Source: Nitrospira sp.
GTDB lineage: Bacteria > Nitrospirota > Nitrospiria > Nitrospirales > Nitrospiraceae
Direction of reading: 5' to 3'
Length of the DNA: 9,514 nucleotides
Assembly (NCBI GenBank): GCA_025363325.1
Contig: JANYEF010000393.1
Location: forward strand, 1-9,514
The notes below the pieces were generated by a model. It ran no database searches. It was not told where the DNA came from and saw nothing but the letters and a program-made list of their open reading frames with translations. Positions 1-6,397 of the stretch are shown piece after piece. How positions within the stretch are numbered: the first letter of the stretch is position 1; each line of letters starts with the position of its first letter. The translations under genes and the position numbers were made by a program.

Positions 1-866
1 AGCAGGCCTCCTCGCTGGAGGAGACTTCCAGCGCGATGGAGGAGATGACCTCCACGGTGAAGCAGAACGCCGACAATGCCAAGCAGGCGAACCAGTTGGC
101 CATCTCGGCCCGCGACGTAGCCCAGAAGGGCGGGGCGGTCACGACCAAAGCGATCGACGCGATGGGGGAAATCAACAAGAGCAGCAAGAAGATCGCCGAC
201 ATCATCACGGTGATCGACGAGATTGCCTTCCAGACGAACCTCTTGGCCTTGAATGCCGCAGTGGAAGCGGCTAGAGCGGGGGAACATGGGCGCGGCTTCG
301 CCGTGGTCGCCGCGGAAGTGCGGAATTTGGCGCAGCGATCGGCCACCGCGGCCAAGGAGATTAAGGGGTTAATCGACGAGTCGGTCCAGCGGGTGACGGA
401 CGGGAGCGATCTGGTCAATCAGTCCGGCAAGACGCTGGAGGAGATCGTCAGCTCCGTCAAGCGAGTGACGGACATCATTGCCGAGATTACCGCGGCGTCG
501 CAGGAACAGGCCAGCGGGATCGATCAGGTGAACAAGGCCATCATGCAGATGGACGAGACGACGCAGCAGAATGCGGCTCTGGTGGAAGAGGCGACCAGCG
601 CCAGCCAGTCGATGAAGGAGCAGGCCCGGGAACTCATGAGCCAGGTCGCAACTTTTAAAATGACGGGGAACGGGCAGGAAAGCCATGCGCGGTCCAGCGC
701 GGCCCCGGCTCTTCATAAGCCCAGTCTCACCTCGGTGGGGCCGGTGAAGAAACCGCTGCTCAAGAAACCGGCGGTGCCTCACACGACCGCGGCGGAACCG
801 GTCGGTGTCGCCGTCGGCAATGGCAAGGACCGCCGCCAGCTGGACAGCGAGTTCGAAGAGTTCTAG
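1..866 (+). CDS. Methyl-accepting chemotaxis protein, C-terminal signalling domain (5' end outside window)
   Basis: This is the cytoplasmic coiled-coil signalling domain of a chemoreceptor, which would control a CheA kinase through CheW. The frame is open from base 3, so the sensor and any membrane segments lie upstream. The conserved hairpin tip is visible at about 222-300 (FQTNLLALNAAVEAARAGE, followed by GRGFAVVAAEVRNLA). Two sites fit the receptor methylation pattern (two small residues, any two, E-E, any two, two small residues): ASSLEETSSA with its Glu pair at 18-23, and AALVEEATSA with its Glu pair at 585-590. After the coiled coil comes a linker of about 65 residues rich in Pro, Ala and Lys, ending in EFEEF. 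Such a linker plus an aromatic-ended pentapeptide is how some receptors tether CheR/CheB. No che genes are in the window. Family assignment is very sure; the ligand is unknown. Confidence 0.96.
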   Translation, partial: QASSLEETSSAMEEMTSTVKQNADNAKQANQLAISARDVAQKGGAVTTKAIDAMGEINKSSKKIADIITVIDEIAFQTNLLALNAAVEAARAGEHGRGFAVVAAEVRNLAQRSATAAKEIKGLIDESVQRVTDGSDLVNQSGKTLEEIVSSVKRVTDIIAEITAASQEQASGIDQVNKAIMQMDETTQQNAALVEEATSASQSMKEQARELMSQVATFKMTGNGQESHARSSAAPALHKPSLTSVGPVKKPLLKKPAVPHTTAAEPVGVAVGNGKDRRQLDSEFEEF

Positions 867-879
867 GGGTGGGTGTTAG

Positions 880-943
880 GTTTCGAGTTTCATGTCTCTA
901 GTTTCGAGTTTCAAGCTGTTGACTCACTAGAAACTCCAAGCTG
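880..943. repeat. Short direct and inverted repeats between MCP and DUF2934 gene
   Basis: The 13-mer GTTTCGAGTTTCA occurs at 880-892 and 901-913. A degenerate third unit follows: CTAG...AAGCTG at 898-918 is echoed by CTAGAAACTCCAAGCTG at 927-943. GAGTTTC (906-912) is the exact reverse complement of GAAACTC (930-936), so a 7-bp stem with a 17-base loop is possible. There is no T-tract, so it is not an obvious intrinsic terminator. It resembles the low-complexity spacer repeats of Nitrospira-type genomes, but that comparison is from memory. Confidence 0.6.
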
Positions 944-951
944 CACGTAGC

Positions 952-959
952 GAAGGGAG
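952..959 (+). promoter_or_regulatory. Ribosome binding site deciding the DUF2934 start
   Basis: GAAGGGAG ends 7 bases before the ATG at 967. The stretch ATGTGATG (962-969) offers three starts: ATG 962, which is followed at once by TGA; GTG 964, in frame one codon earlier; and ATG 967. Spacing best supports 967. Confidence 0.6.
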
Positions 960-966
960 AGATGTG

Positions 967-1149
967 ATGGCCAAAACACGAGAGGTTGCACCGCATTCAC
1001 AGACATCAAGACCGAGGGCCTCTTCATCTGAGCAGCAGCAACAGATCGCATGGCGGGCGTATGATCTCTATGTCGCCAGGGGCTACCAGCAGGGACACGA
1101 CCTTGAGGACTGGCTCGATGCCGAACGGGCATTCGCCGCAGCCGTCTGA
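967..1149 (+). CDS. Small DUF2934-like protein (60 aa)
   Basis: This is a 60-residue soluble protein of the DUF2934 type, whose function is not established. The N-terminal half (about residues 1-26) is polar, with Ser, Arg and a run of Gln, and is probably disordered. The C-terminal half carries the family signature: IAWRAYDLYVARGYQQGH followed by DLEDWLDAER. The pattern is Ala-Tyr-x-Leu-Tyr, a Gly-containing turn, then a Asp-Trp-Leu-x-Ala-Glu helix. The length is normal for the family. It has its own good ribosome binding site and lies 100 bases after the chemoreceptor and 87 before the tip-Cache gene, both on the same strand. A GTG at 964 is an alternative start. Family recognition is from the motif only; no role in chemotaxis should be assumed from position. 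Confidence 0.82.
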   Translation: MAKTREVAPHSQTSRPRASSSEQQQQIAWRAYDLYVARGYQQGHDLEDWLDAERAFAAAV

Positions 1150-1236
1150 CGATGGTCGAGCTGAGGCGAGTCGCACTGCTCCTGGGCAATTGATGTTGTG
1201 TGAATAGGCCGTGACCAATTAATCCGAGGTATATGT

Positions 1237-2247
1237 ATGAGCAGGGATACCATCAAAGAGATCATCGGTAACATAGAAAAGCGGATCGAAGACCATCGAT
1301 TCGTGAATCAAAGAATTACAAGCCAAATCAATATTCTTGCGCTCAACGCCACTATAGAAGCGGCGAGAGCCGGCGATGCCGGCAGGGGATTTGCTGTGGT
1401 TGCCACCGAGGTGAAAAGCCTTGCCATGCAAGCCGCCACCGCCTCGAAAGAGCTGGGCGCGATACGGTCGGAAACGAGCGAATTGCAGGACCGGTTCGCC
1501 GAAAAAGAGTGTAACCGTCTCTCGGAAATGTCGCAGACCCTGGTGCAGTTTATTGTGCGAAATTTGTATGAACGCACTGCTGACGTTCGTTGGTGGGCGA
1601 CGGATGATGCGCTATCCCACTGTTTGGAAGCGAAGGATCGAGCTTCTATCGATCATGCGGTCGAACGGCTTGGTCTGATCAATCGTTTTTATTCTGTGTA
1701 TCTGAATCTTGTATTGGTGGGGGTTGATGGAGAAATCATTGCCTGCTCACAGCCGGCTAAATTCCCCAGGGCAACCGGCGCCGATATTTCCAGAGTACCT
1801 TGGTTCAAAAAGGCCATGGCGACTACGAATGGCGATCAGTACGTGGTGGATGATATTTCCCACGATTCGCTCCATGGCGATAAATTGGTGGCGGTGTACG
1901 CTGCCACCGTTCGTAAGGATGGGAAAAAGGATGGAAAGATAGTCGGTGTTCTGGGCGTCATGTTTGATTGGGAAGATCAAGCCAAAACCATCGTTCAGAC
2001 AGAGCCTTCATTATCTGAAGACGAATGGAAACGCAGCCGCGTGATCTTGCTGGATCAGAAAATGCGCATTATTGCAGCATCCGATAATAATGGAATCCTC
2101 TTGCCGTTCATGCTGGAACATAAAGGACAACAAAAAGGCCATTATTCCAATGCCAACCATGAGATGGTTGCGTTTGCAAAGACTCTTGGTTACCAGGAAT
2201 ATGACGGCCTTGGATGGTATGCGGTTATCGTGCAGACGCTTAGATGA
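1237..2247 (+). CDS. Soluble mini-chemoreceptor tip fused to a C-terminal Cache-like sensor domain
   Basis: A 336-residue protein with domains in the reverse of the usual chemoreceptor order. Residues ~1-75 form a short version of the receptor hairpin: an N-terminal helix, the tip INILALNATIEAARAGD (31-47), then GRGFAVVATEVKSLA (49-63). Only about 30-40 residues flank the turn on each side, much less than a normal signalling domain, and I see no methylation-site pattern. A linker with RTADVRWWATD leads into a Cache/PDC-like region (~115-336) with an AxSQP turn, VPWFKKA, a YVVDD strand, an IVGVLGVMFDW strand and a closing YDGLGWYAVIVQ. No signal peptide or membrane helix is visible, so the Cache fold would be cytoplasmic, whereas most Cache domains are extracytoplasmic. 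GAGG at 1226-1229 with a 7-base spacer supports ATG 1237; an ATG at 1233 is out of frame. It may couple ligand sensing to a receptor array, or it may be a truncated receptor. GC is about 50%, lower than neighbours. Confidence 0.88.
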   Translation: MSRDTIKEIIGNIEKRIEDHRFVNQRITSQINILALNATIEAARAGDAGRGFAVVATEVKSLAMQAATASKELGAIRSETSELQDRFAEKECNRLSEMSQTLVQFIVRNLYERTADVRWWATDDALSHCLEAKDRASIDHAVERLGLINRFYSVYLNLVLVGVDGEIIACSQPAKFPRATGADISRVPWFKKAMATTNGDQYVVDDISHDSLHGDKLVAVYAATVRKDGKKDGKIVGVLGVMFDWEDQAKTIVQTEPSLSEDEWKRSRVILLDQKMRIIAASDNNGILLPFMLEHKGQQKGHYSNANHEMVAFAKTLGYQEYDGLGWYAVIVQTLR

Positions 2248-2271
2248 AGTTCCACGCAAGGGACGGGACAA

Positions 2272-2376
2272 GGGGGTAACGGGGCAAAGGAGTAAGAACC
2301 TACACCGTCTATCCCATTACCCCCGTATCCGGCTACCCCGGCTATCCCGTTACCCCGACTACCCCCGCATCCGGCT
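2272..2376. repeat. C-rich direct repeats with an 11-bp inverted repeat
   Basis: A low-complexity spacer. TACCCCCGTATCCGGCT (2318-2334) recurs at 2360-2376 with one change. CTATCCCATTACCCCC (2309-2324) recurs at 2342-2357 with two changes. GGGGTAACGGG (2273-2283) is the exact reverse complement of CCCGTTACCCC (2346-2356), and a second near-complement lies at 2313-2324. A stem with alternative right arms could form in DNA or RNA. Any frame through it encodes repetitive sequence with no family likeness, so I treat it as non-coding. Confidence 0.7.
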
Positions 2377-2457
2377 CAAGCTTCGAAGGGCCAAGACCGA
2401 CAATATGCCGAGGATAGTCCGTGCAACTCGGTAAGCCACGAGCCTGTAGGAGAGGCG

Positions 2458-2829
2458 ATGCCATCTATTCTCATTATTGACGACGACGACAGTCTCCGCG
2501 ACGCCCTGCGCCGGACCCTGCACAAGGAAGGTTACACAATCATGGAAGCGAGTGAGGGTGGGCGAGGGCTGAAACAGCTTGAGAGTTCGCTGGTTGACCT
2601 GATCTTGCTTGACATGTTCATGCCGGATAAGGACGGCCTAGAAACCATCGGGGAACTCCGCCGCACGCATCCCGGAATTCGAATCATTGCGATGTCAGGC
2701 GGGGGATTCAAAGGTACGGTCGATGTTCTGCACGTTGCGAAAAAGCTGGGTGTTCGGCGAACGCTGGCCAAGCCCTTTACGCGGGAGCAACTGCTTGAGG
2801 CCGTGCGCGAGGAGTTGTTACCACACTAA
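2458..2829 (+). CDS. Single-domain response regulator (CheY-like receiver)
   Basis: A 123-residue stand-alone receiver domain with no output domain. The acidic pocket is DDDD at residues 8-11, the phosphoacceptor is Asp52 in LILLDMFMPDKDG, the switch Ser is Ser80 in AMSGGG, and the conserved Lys is Lys105 in AKPF. All catalytic positions are present, so it should accept a phosphoryl group from a histidine kinase. It would act by protein contact or as a phosphate shuttle. The ATG has a strong ribosome site (AGGAG at 2448-2452, 5-base spacer). The kinase gene follows after 110 bases on the same strand, making it the likeliest partner, though that is inferred. Length is normal for the family. 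Confidence 0.95.
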   Translation: MPSILIIDDDDSLRDALRRTLHKEGYTIMEASEGGRGLKQLESSLVDLILLDMFMPDKDGLETIGELRRTHPGIRIIAMSGGGFKGTVDVLHVAKKLGVRRTLAKPFTREQLLEAVREELLPH

Positions 2830-2939
2830 GCCAATGGTCAGCAGGATGCTGGCAGGGATAGGCATTCAGTGCCTTTGCACGAGATATCACAGCGCGCAAG
2901 CGGGCGAGTCGAGGCAGATGAGGTTGTTGATGGTCCTCA

Positions 2940-5030
2940 ATGTCTAGCCTGAACGAAACGTACATGTTTCGCACCGACACGTTGCGCTATACCTACGTCA
3001 ATCGGAGCGCGCTCGACAATCTCGGCTATACACTCGAAGCCATGCAAGCCCTCACCCCCATCGAAATTAATCCGGAGGCGACGGAGGCCTCCTTCAGGGA
3101 ATTAGCCAATCCACTCCTGACCGGTGAACAAGCAGAACTCAATTTTAAGGTTGTTCACCAGCGCAAGAATGGCAGTACCTATTCGGGAGAGGTTCATTTG
3201 CAAGTTGTCGGGCAGGGTGAGGAACGGACCTTCCTCGCCTTTATGCATGACGTCACAACGCGCACGCAGCAGGAGCATCGTCAGACCACGCAATACGCCA
3301 TCACTCGACTGCTGCTGGAGTCGAAGACGCTGGAGGAAGCCGCTCCATACATCATGGGAATGATCACCCAGACCTTGGGTTGGAATGTGGGCGTCATGTG
3401 GAGGTTGGACGAGGAGATGCAGGTATTGCGCTGTACCGAGGTCTGGGATCAGAAGGCCGACTGCACACCGTTCATCGAGTGCACCAGACAGAGCAACTTC
3501 GCAATAGGGATAGGGCTTCCTGGACGAGCGTGGGAGAGTGGAAAGGTAGAGTGGATTACCGACGTGGCGCATGACGACAATTTTCCGCGTGCACCCTCTG
3601 CCATCAATGCGGGGTTTCACGCCGCGTTCGCCTTTCCAATTGGGAACCGTGATCGGTTCTATGGCGTCATGGAATTCTTTGCCACAACACTTCGCGAACC
3701 CGACCAGAAACTCCTGGAGATGTTCGAAGGCCTTGCGGGGCAGATTTCGCAGTTTCTGGGCCGCAAGCAGGCGGAGCAGCGCTTGTTACATGCGAAGAAC
3801 CAGGCTGAGCAAGTCGCGCGCGAAAGAGCTGAGATCCTTGCCACGGTGGAGGCGTTCTTTATCTGCGTCAACGGTGAGGGGGCTGTGACAACGTGGACAC
3901 CTCGTGCGGAGACCATCTTCAGCATCTCCCTTGTCGAGGCACTTGGCCGGCCTTTCATGAAGCTTCCAATCCCGTGGAGTTGGGAGGAGCTGCATGTGGC
4001 GATGGGGAAGGCCGGGAACATGCTCAAGACTATCCGGGTGGACAAGATACGGCTGGCTATTCCGAACAAGAAGGATATATTCCTCAAACTGACCGTATCG
4101 CCGATCTGTGACGATCGCGGGGTGACCTATATCTTCATGGGGGAGGATATTTCAGATCGGCTGGTCCTCGAACACGACCTGGTGCGAGCCCAGAAGCTTG
4201 AGTCCATCGGACATCTGGCGGCCGGTATTGCCCACGAAATCAACACGCCGACCCAGTTCGTAGGGGATAACGTGCACTTCCTTTCGGACTCGTTCAGCGA
4301 CTTGTTTGCTGTCCTCGATCGGTATCGGGCGCTGTTGATGTCCGCCAAAGCCGGGACCTGCGCTCCGGACTTGATCAAGGCCTGCGAAGCGGAGTCGCGG
4401 AGGGCCGATCTCGATTATTTGGTGGAGGAGATCCCCAAAGCCATCGCGCAATCAGCCGAGGGGATGAATCGGATCGCCACAATCGTGCGCGCGATGAAAG
4501 AATTCGCCCATCCTGGCAGCGATGAGAAGATCTGTGTGGATCTCAATAAAGCCATCGAGAGTACGGTGACGGTCGCGCGCAACGAATGGAAATACATCGC
4601 CGACCTGACGACCGACCTGGCGACGGACCTTCCCCTGGTGCCTTGTCTCCTGGGCCAGTTCAATCAGGTGATCCTCAACATGATTGTGAATGCCACGCAT
4701 GCGATCGCCGACGTCGTCAAAGGCACGAGCGTCAAGGGCACGATTACCATTACGACTCGTCGCGTGGAGGGATGGGCCGAGGTTCGCATTACGGATAGTG
4801 GCACCGGCATTCCTGAGGACATCAGGCGGAAAATCTTCGATCCGTTCTTTACGACGAAGGAAGTCGGGAAGGGGACGGGACAGGGTTTGGCGATCGCGCA
4901 TTCCGTGATCGTCGATAAGCATCAGGGGACTATTGCGATTGAGAGTGAGATGGGACGGGGTGCCACCTTTATCGTGCGGCTGCCGTTGGAGCTTCAGGTA
5001 ATGACCGACGTGGTGGAGATGGCGGCATGA
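2940..5030 (+). CDS. Cytoplasmic PAS-GAF-PAS sensor histidine kinase
   Basis: A 696-residue kinase with no membrane segment. In order: a PAS domain (~1-112), a GAF domain (~115-272), a short coiled linker, a second PAS (~295-410), the phosphoacceptor region and an HATPase domain. The H-box is GIAHEINTP with His432. Between it and the following helix (EGMNRIATIVRAMKEF) lies a long insert, as in kinases of the INTPTQFVGDN type. The ATPase shows the N-box (NMIVNATHA, Asn580 and Asn584), DSGTGIP (619-625), FDPFFTTK and GKGTGQGL (643-650), so it looks active. It has no receiver or HPt of its own and must pass phosphate to separate receivers; three are encoded nearby. ATG 2940 is the first start after an in-frame TGA at 2928. 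It lacks a good ribosome site (GAGG is some 16 bases away), and the first PAS starts almost at residue 1, so its N-terminal cap is short. Confidence 0.95.
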   Translation: MSSLNETYMFRTDTLRYTYVNRSALDNLGYTLEAMQALTPIEINPEATEASFRELANPLLTGEQAELNFKVVHQRKNGSTYSGEVHLQVVGQGEERTFLAFMHDVTTRTQQEHRQTTQYAITRLLLESKTLEEAAPYIMGMITQTLGWNVGVMWRLDEEMQVLRCTEVWDQKADCTPFIECTRQSNFAIGIGLPGRAWESGKVEWITDVAHDDNFPRAPSAINAGFHAAFAFPIGNRDRFYGVMEFFATTLREPDQKLLEMFEGLAGQISQFLGRKQAEQRLLHAKNQAEQVARERAEILATVEAFFICVNGEGAVTTWTPRAETIFSISLVEALGRPFMKLPIPWSWEELHVAMGKAGNMLKTIRVDKIRLAIPNKKDIFLKLTVSPICDDRGVTYIFMGEDISDRLVLEHDLVRAQKLESIGHLAAGIAHEINTPTQFVGDNVHFLSDSFSDLFAVLDRYRALLMSAKAGTCAPDLIKACEAESRRADLDYLVEEIPKAIAQSAEGMNRIATIVRAMKEFAHPGSDEKICVDLNKAIESTVTVARNEWKYIADLTTDLATDLPLVPCLLGQFNQVILNMIVNATHAIADVVKGTSVKGTITITTRRVEGWAEVRITDSGTGIPEDIRRKIFDPFFTTKEVGKGTGQGLAIAHSVIVDKHQGTIAIESEMGRGATFIVRLPLELQVMTDVVEMAA

Positions 5031-5158
5031 GTGCGTATGTGTCGTGCATCAATGAGCGAGGCATTTCGATCCGGCTGTCTCTGATGCGCATCTTCGCTCA
5101 TTATTTTGGCGTATCGAGGCATACTCGGCCTGCCGTCCGACTATGTGGACCGACATAG
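5027..5158 (+). CDS. Possible 43-aa ORF overlapping the kinase stop (ATGA)
   Basis: An ATG overlaps the kinase TGA in the ATGA arrangement typical of translational coupling, and opens a frame of 43 codons (MSAYVSCINERGISIRLS...). The peptide is basic and shows no family I recognise. Much of its frame consists of inverted repeats (5051-5102 and 5141-5158), which suits structured RNA or a DNA site better than a conserved protein. Kept only because the overlap is exact. Confidence 0.2.
   Translation: MSAYVSCINERGISIRLSLMRIFAHYFGVSRHTRPAVRLCGPT
5051..5102 (+). promoter_or_regulatory. Inverted repeat in the kinase/HDOD spacer
   Basis: AATGAGCGA (5051-5059) is the exact reverse complement of TCGCTCATT (5094-5102), enclosing 34 bases that include the 10-base palindrome GATGCGCATC (5083-5092). 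ATTTTGG follows the right arm at once. It could be a long-loop hairpin that lowers read-through between the kinase and the HDOD regulator, or a protein binding site. The T-run is too short for a confident terminator call. Confidence 0.4.
5141..5158 (+). promoter_or_regulatory. Small hairpin just upstream of the HDOD gene
   Basis: CTATGT (5141-5146) and ACATAG (5153-5158) form a 6-bp stem with a 6-base loop. It ends 15 bases before the ATG at 5174, next to the weak ribosome site TAGG (5165-5168). It could modulate access to that start. Confidence 0.3.
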
Positions 5159-5173
5159 AGGCGTAGGCTTTTC

Positions 5174-6397
5174 ATGAAACAACTTCTGTTTGTGGATGAT
5201 GAACCGAAATTGCTTGACGGGCTCAAGCGGTCGCTCCGTCCCATGCGAGAGGAATGGAACATGACGTTCGTGACCAGCGGAGCGGAGGCGTTGCAGACTC
5301 TGGAACGGGCTCCGTTCGACGTGATCGTTTCCGACATGCGCATGCCCGCAATGGACGGCGCACAGCTTCTGAGCGAAGTTCGGCAGCGCTTCCCGCAGGT
5401 CGTCAGGATCGTACTGTCCGGCCAGTCGGATAAAGAATTAATCTATCAGTCCATTGCTGCCACCCATCAGTACCTTGACAAACCCTGTGAGACCGAGCTG
5501 TTGAAAGCCACCGTGATGCGGGCCTGTGCCTTGCGCGATCTTCTTGGAAGCGACTCGCTGCGGCAGCTGGTGACCGGCATGCACCAGATCCCCAGTCAGC
5601 CGACTCTCTATGCCGAAATCAGGAAAGAGGCGGAATCCAAAACCGCTTCGATTAGAGCCATCGGCGCGATCATTTCCAAGGACATGGGCATGACCGCGAA
5701 AATGCTCCAGCTGGTGAATTCCGCCTATTTTGGGTTGCGCGGCACTGTATCGACAGCAGCGCAAGCGGTGAATCTGTTAGGGCTGGATACGGTTCAGGCG
5801 CTGGTATTGACCGTTCACGTCTTTTCGCAATTTGCTTCAACTCATGGCTTAGGCTTCAACATCGATCGCCTGTGGGAGGCGAGCACGAAAACCGGCGCGC
5901 TCGCCCGCGCGATTGCGAGGGCCGAACAAGGCTCGGCCCTGATGATCGATCAGGCGTATACGGCTGGACTGCTCCATGACGTGGGGAGTTTGGTGTTCGC
6001 GGCCAATGTCCTGGAGCGATACGACGCTACGCTCAAGACGTCGCATGACAAGGGTATCTCGGTATGGGAGGTGGAATGTCAGGAGTTCGGGGCCAGCCAT
6101 GCAGACGTCGGGGCCTACCTGCTGGGCCTCTGGGGGTTGGGCGATCCCATTGTTGAGGCGGTGGCGTTTCATCATCGCCCGTCCGATTGCGTCGGGAGCA
6201 CCTTCAGTACCCTCACGGCGGTGCATGTGGCGAGCGTGTTACAGGAGGAGCTGTCGCAGCCGCCAACAGGGGATGTGACGTCCCAGATCGATTCCACCTA
6301 CCTGGACAGACTTCACCTGACCGACCGACTTCCGCACTGGCGAGAAGTGGCCTGCGCGGTTCAGCGGGCGGCGGGAAAGGAGCAAACACATGGCTGA
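5174..6397 (+). CDS. Response regulator with receiver and HDOD output domain
   Basis: A 407-residue soluble regulator. Residues ~1-120 are a receiver with acidic pocket Asp8-Asp9, phosphoacceptor Asp54 (VIVSDMRMPAMDG), Ser82 and Lys103, all intact. Residues ~130-330 are an HDOD domain. It shows the IPSQPTLYAEI entry, a SKDMGMTAKMLQLVNSAYFG helix pair, and GLLHDVGSLV with His268-Asp269 and a later AVAFHH. HDOD domains are relatives of HD phosphohydrolases that usually act by protein contact in signalling; no enzymatic product can be inferred. It lies 143 bases after the kinase stop and overlaps the next regulator by 8 bases, so the two are probably made together. The ribosome site is modest (TAGG, 5-base spacer). 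The kinase upstream is the obvious phosphodonor candidate, by position only. Confidence 0.95.
   Translation: MKQLLFVDDEPKLLDGLKRSLRPMREEWNMTFVTSGAEALQTLERAPFDVIVSDMRMPAMDGAQLLSEVRQRFPQVVRIVLSGQSDKELIYQSIAATHQYLDKPCETELLKATVMRACALRDLLGSDSLRQLVTGMHQIPSQPTLYAEIRKEAESKTASIRAIGAIISKDMGMTAKMLQLVNSAYFGLRGTVSTAAQAVNLLGLDTVQALVLTVHVFSQFASTHGLGFNIDRLWEASTKTGALARAIARAEQGSALMIDQAYTAGLLHDVGSLVFAANVLERYDATLKTSHDKGISVWEVECQEFGASHADVGAYLLGLWGLGDPIVEAVAFHHRPSDCVGSTFSTLTAVHVASVLQEELSQPPTGDVTSQIDSTYLDRLHLTDRLPHWREVACAVQRAAGKEQTHG
6376..6382 (+). promoter_or_regulatory. Ribosome binding site inside the HDOD gene for the downstream regulator
   Basis: AAAGGAG lies 7 bases before ATG 6390, within the last codons of the HDOD gene. 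It fixes the start of the next gene and gives the 8-base overlap (6390-6397) that indicates translational coupling. Confidence 0.75.

Noticed and set aside
919..949. TTGACT as a -35 box for the DUF2934 gene
   Set aside because: No acceptable -10 hexamer at 16-19 bases downstream.
2272..2376. CRISPR array
   Set aside because: Repeat units are short, irregular and low-complexity, with no uniform spacers and no cas genes.
2072..2434. Plus-strand frame through the end of the tip-Cache gene and the C-rich repeats
   Set aside because: Overlaps a real gene in another frame, then translates simple repeats.
2325..2457. Riboswitch-like leader before the receiver gene
   Set aside because: The GGTAAGCCACGAGCC stretch briefly resembled a riboswitch core, but the conserved bases and paired arms of known classes are not there.
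3102..3620. Long minus-strand frame (172 codons) inside the kinase
   Set aside because: Antisense shadow of the PAS-GAF coding region; no domain likeness. The same holds for 4452-4922.
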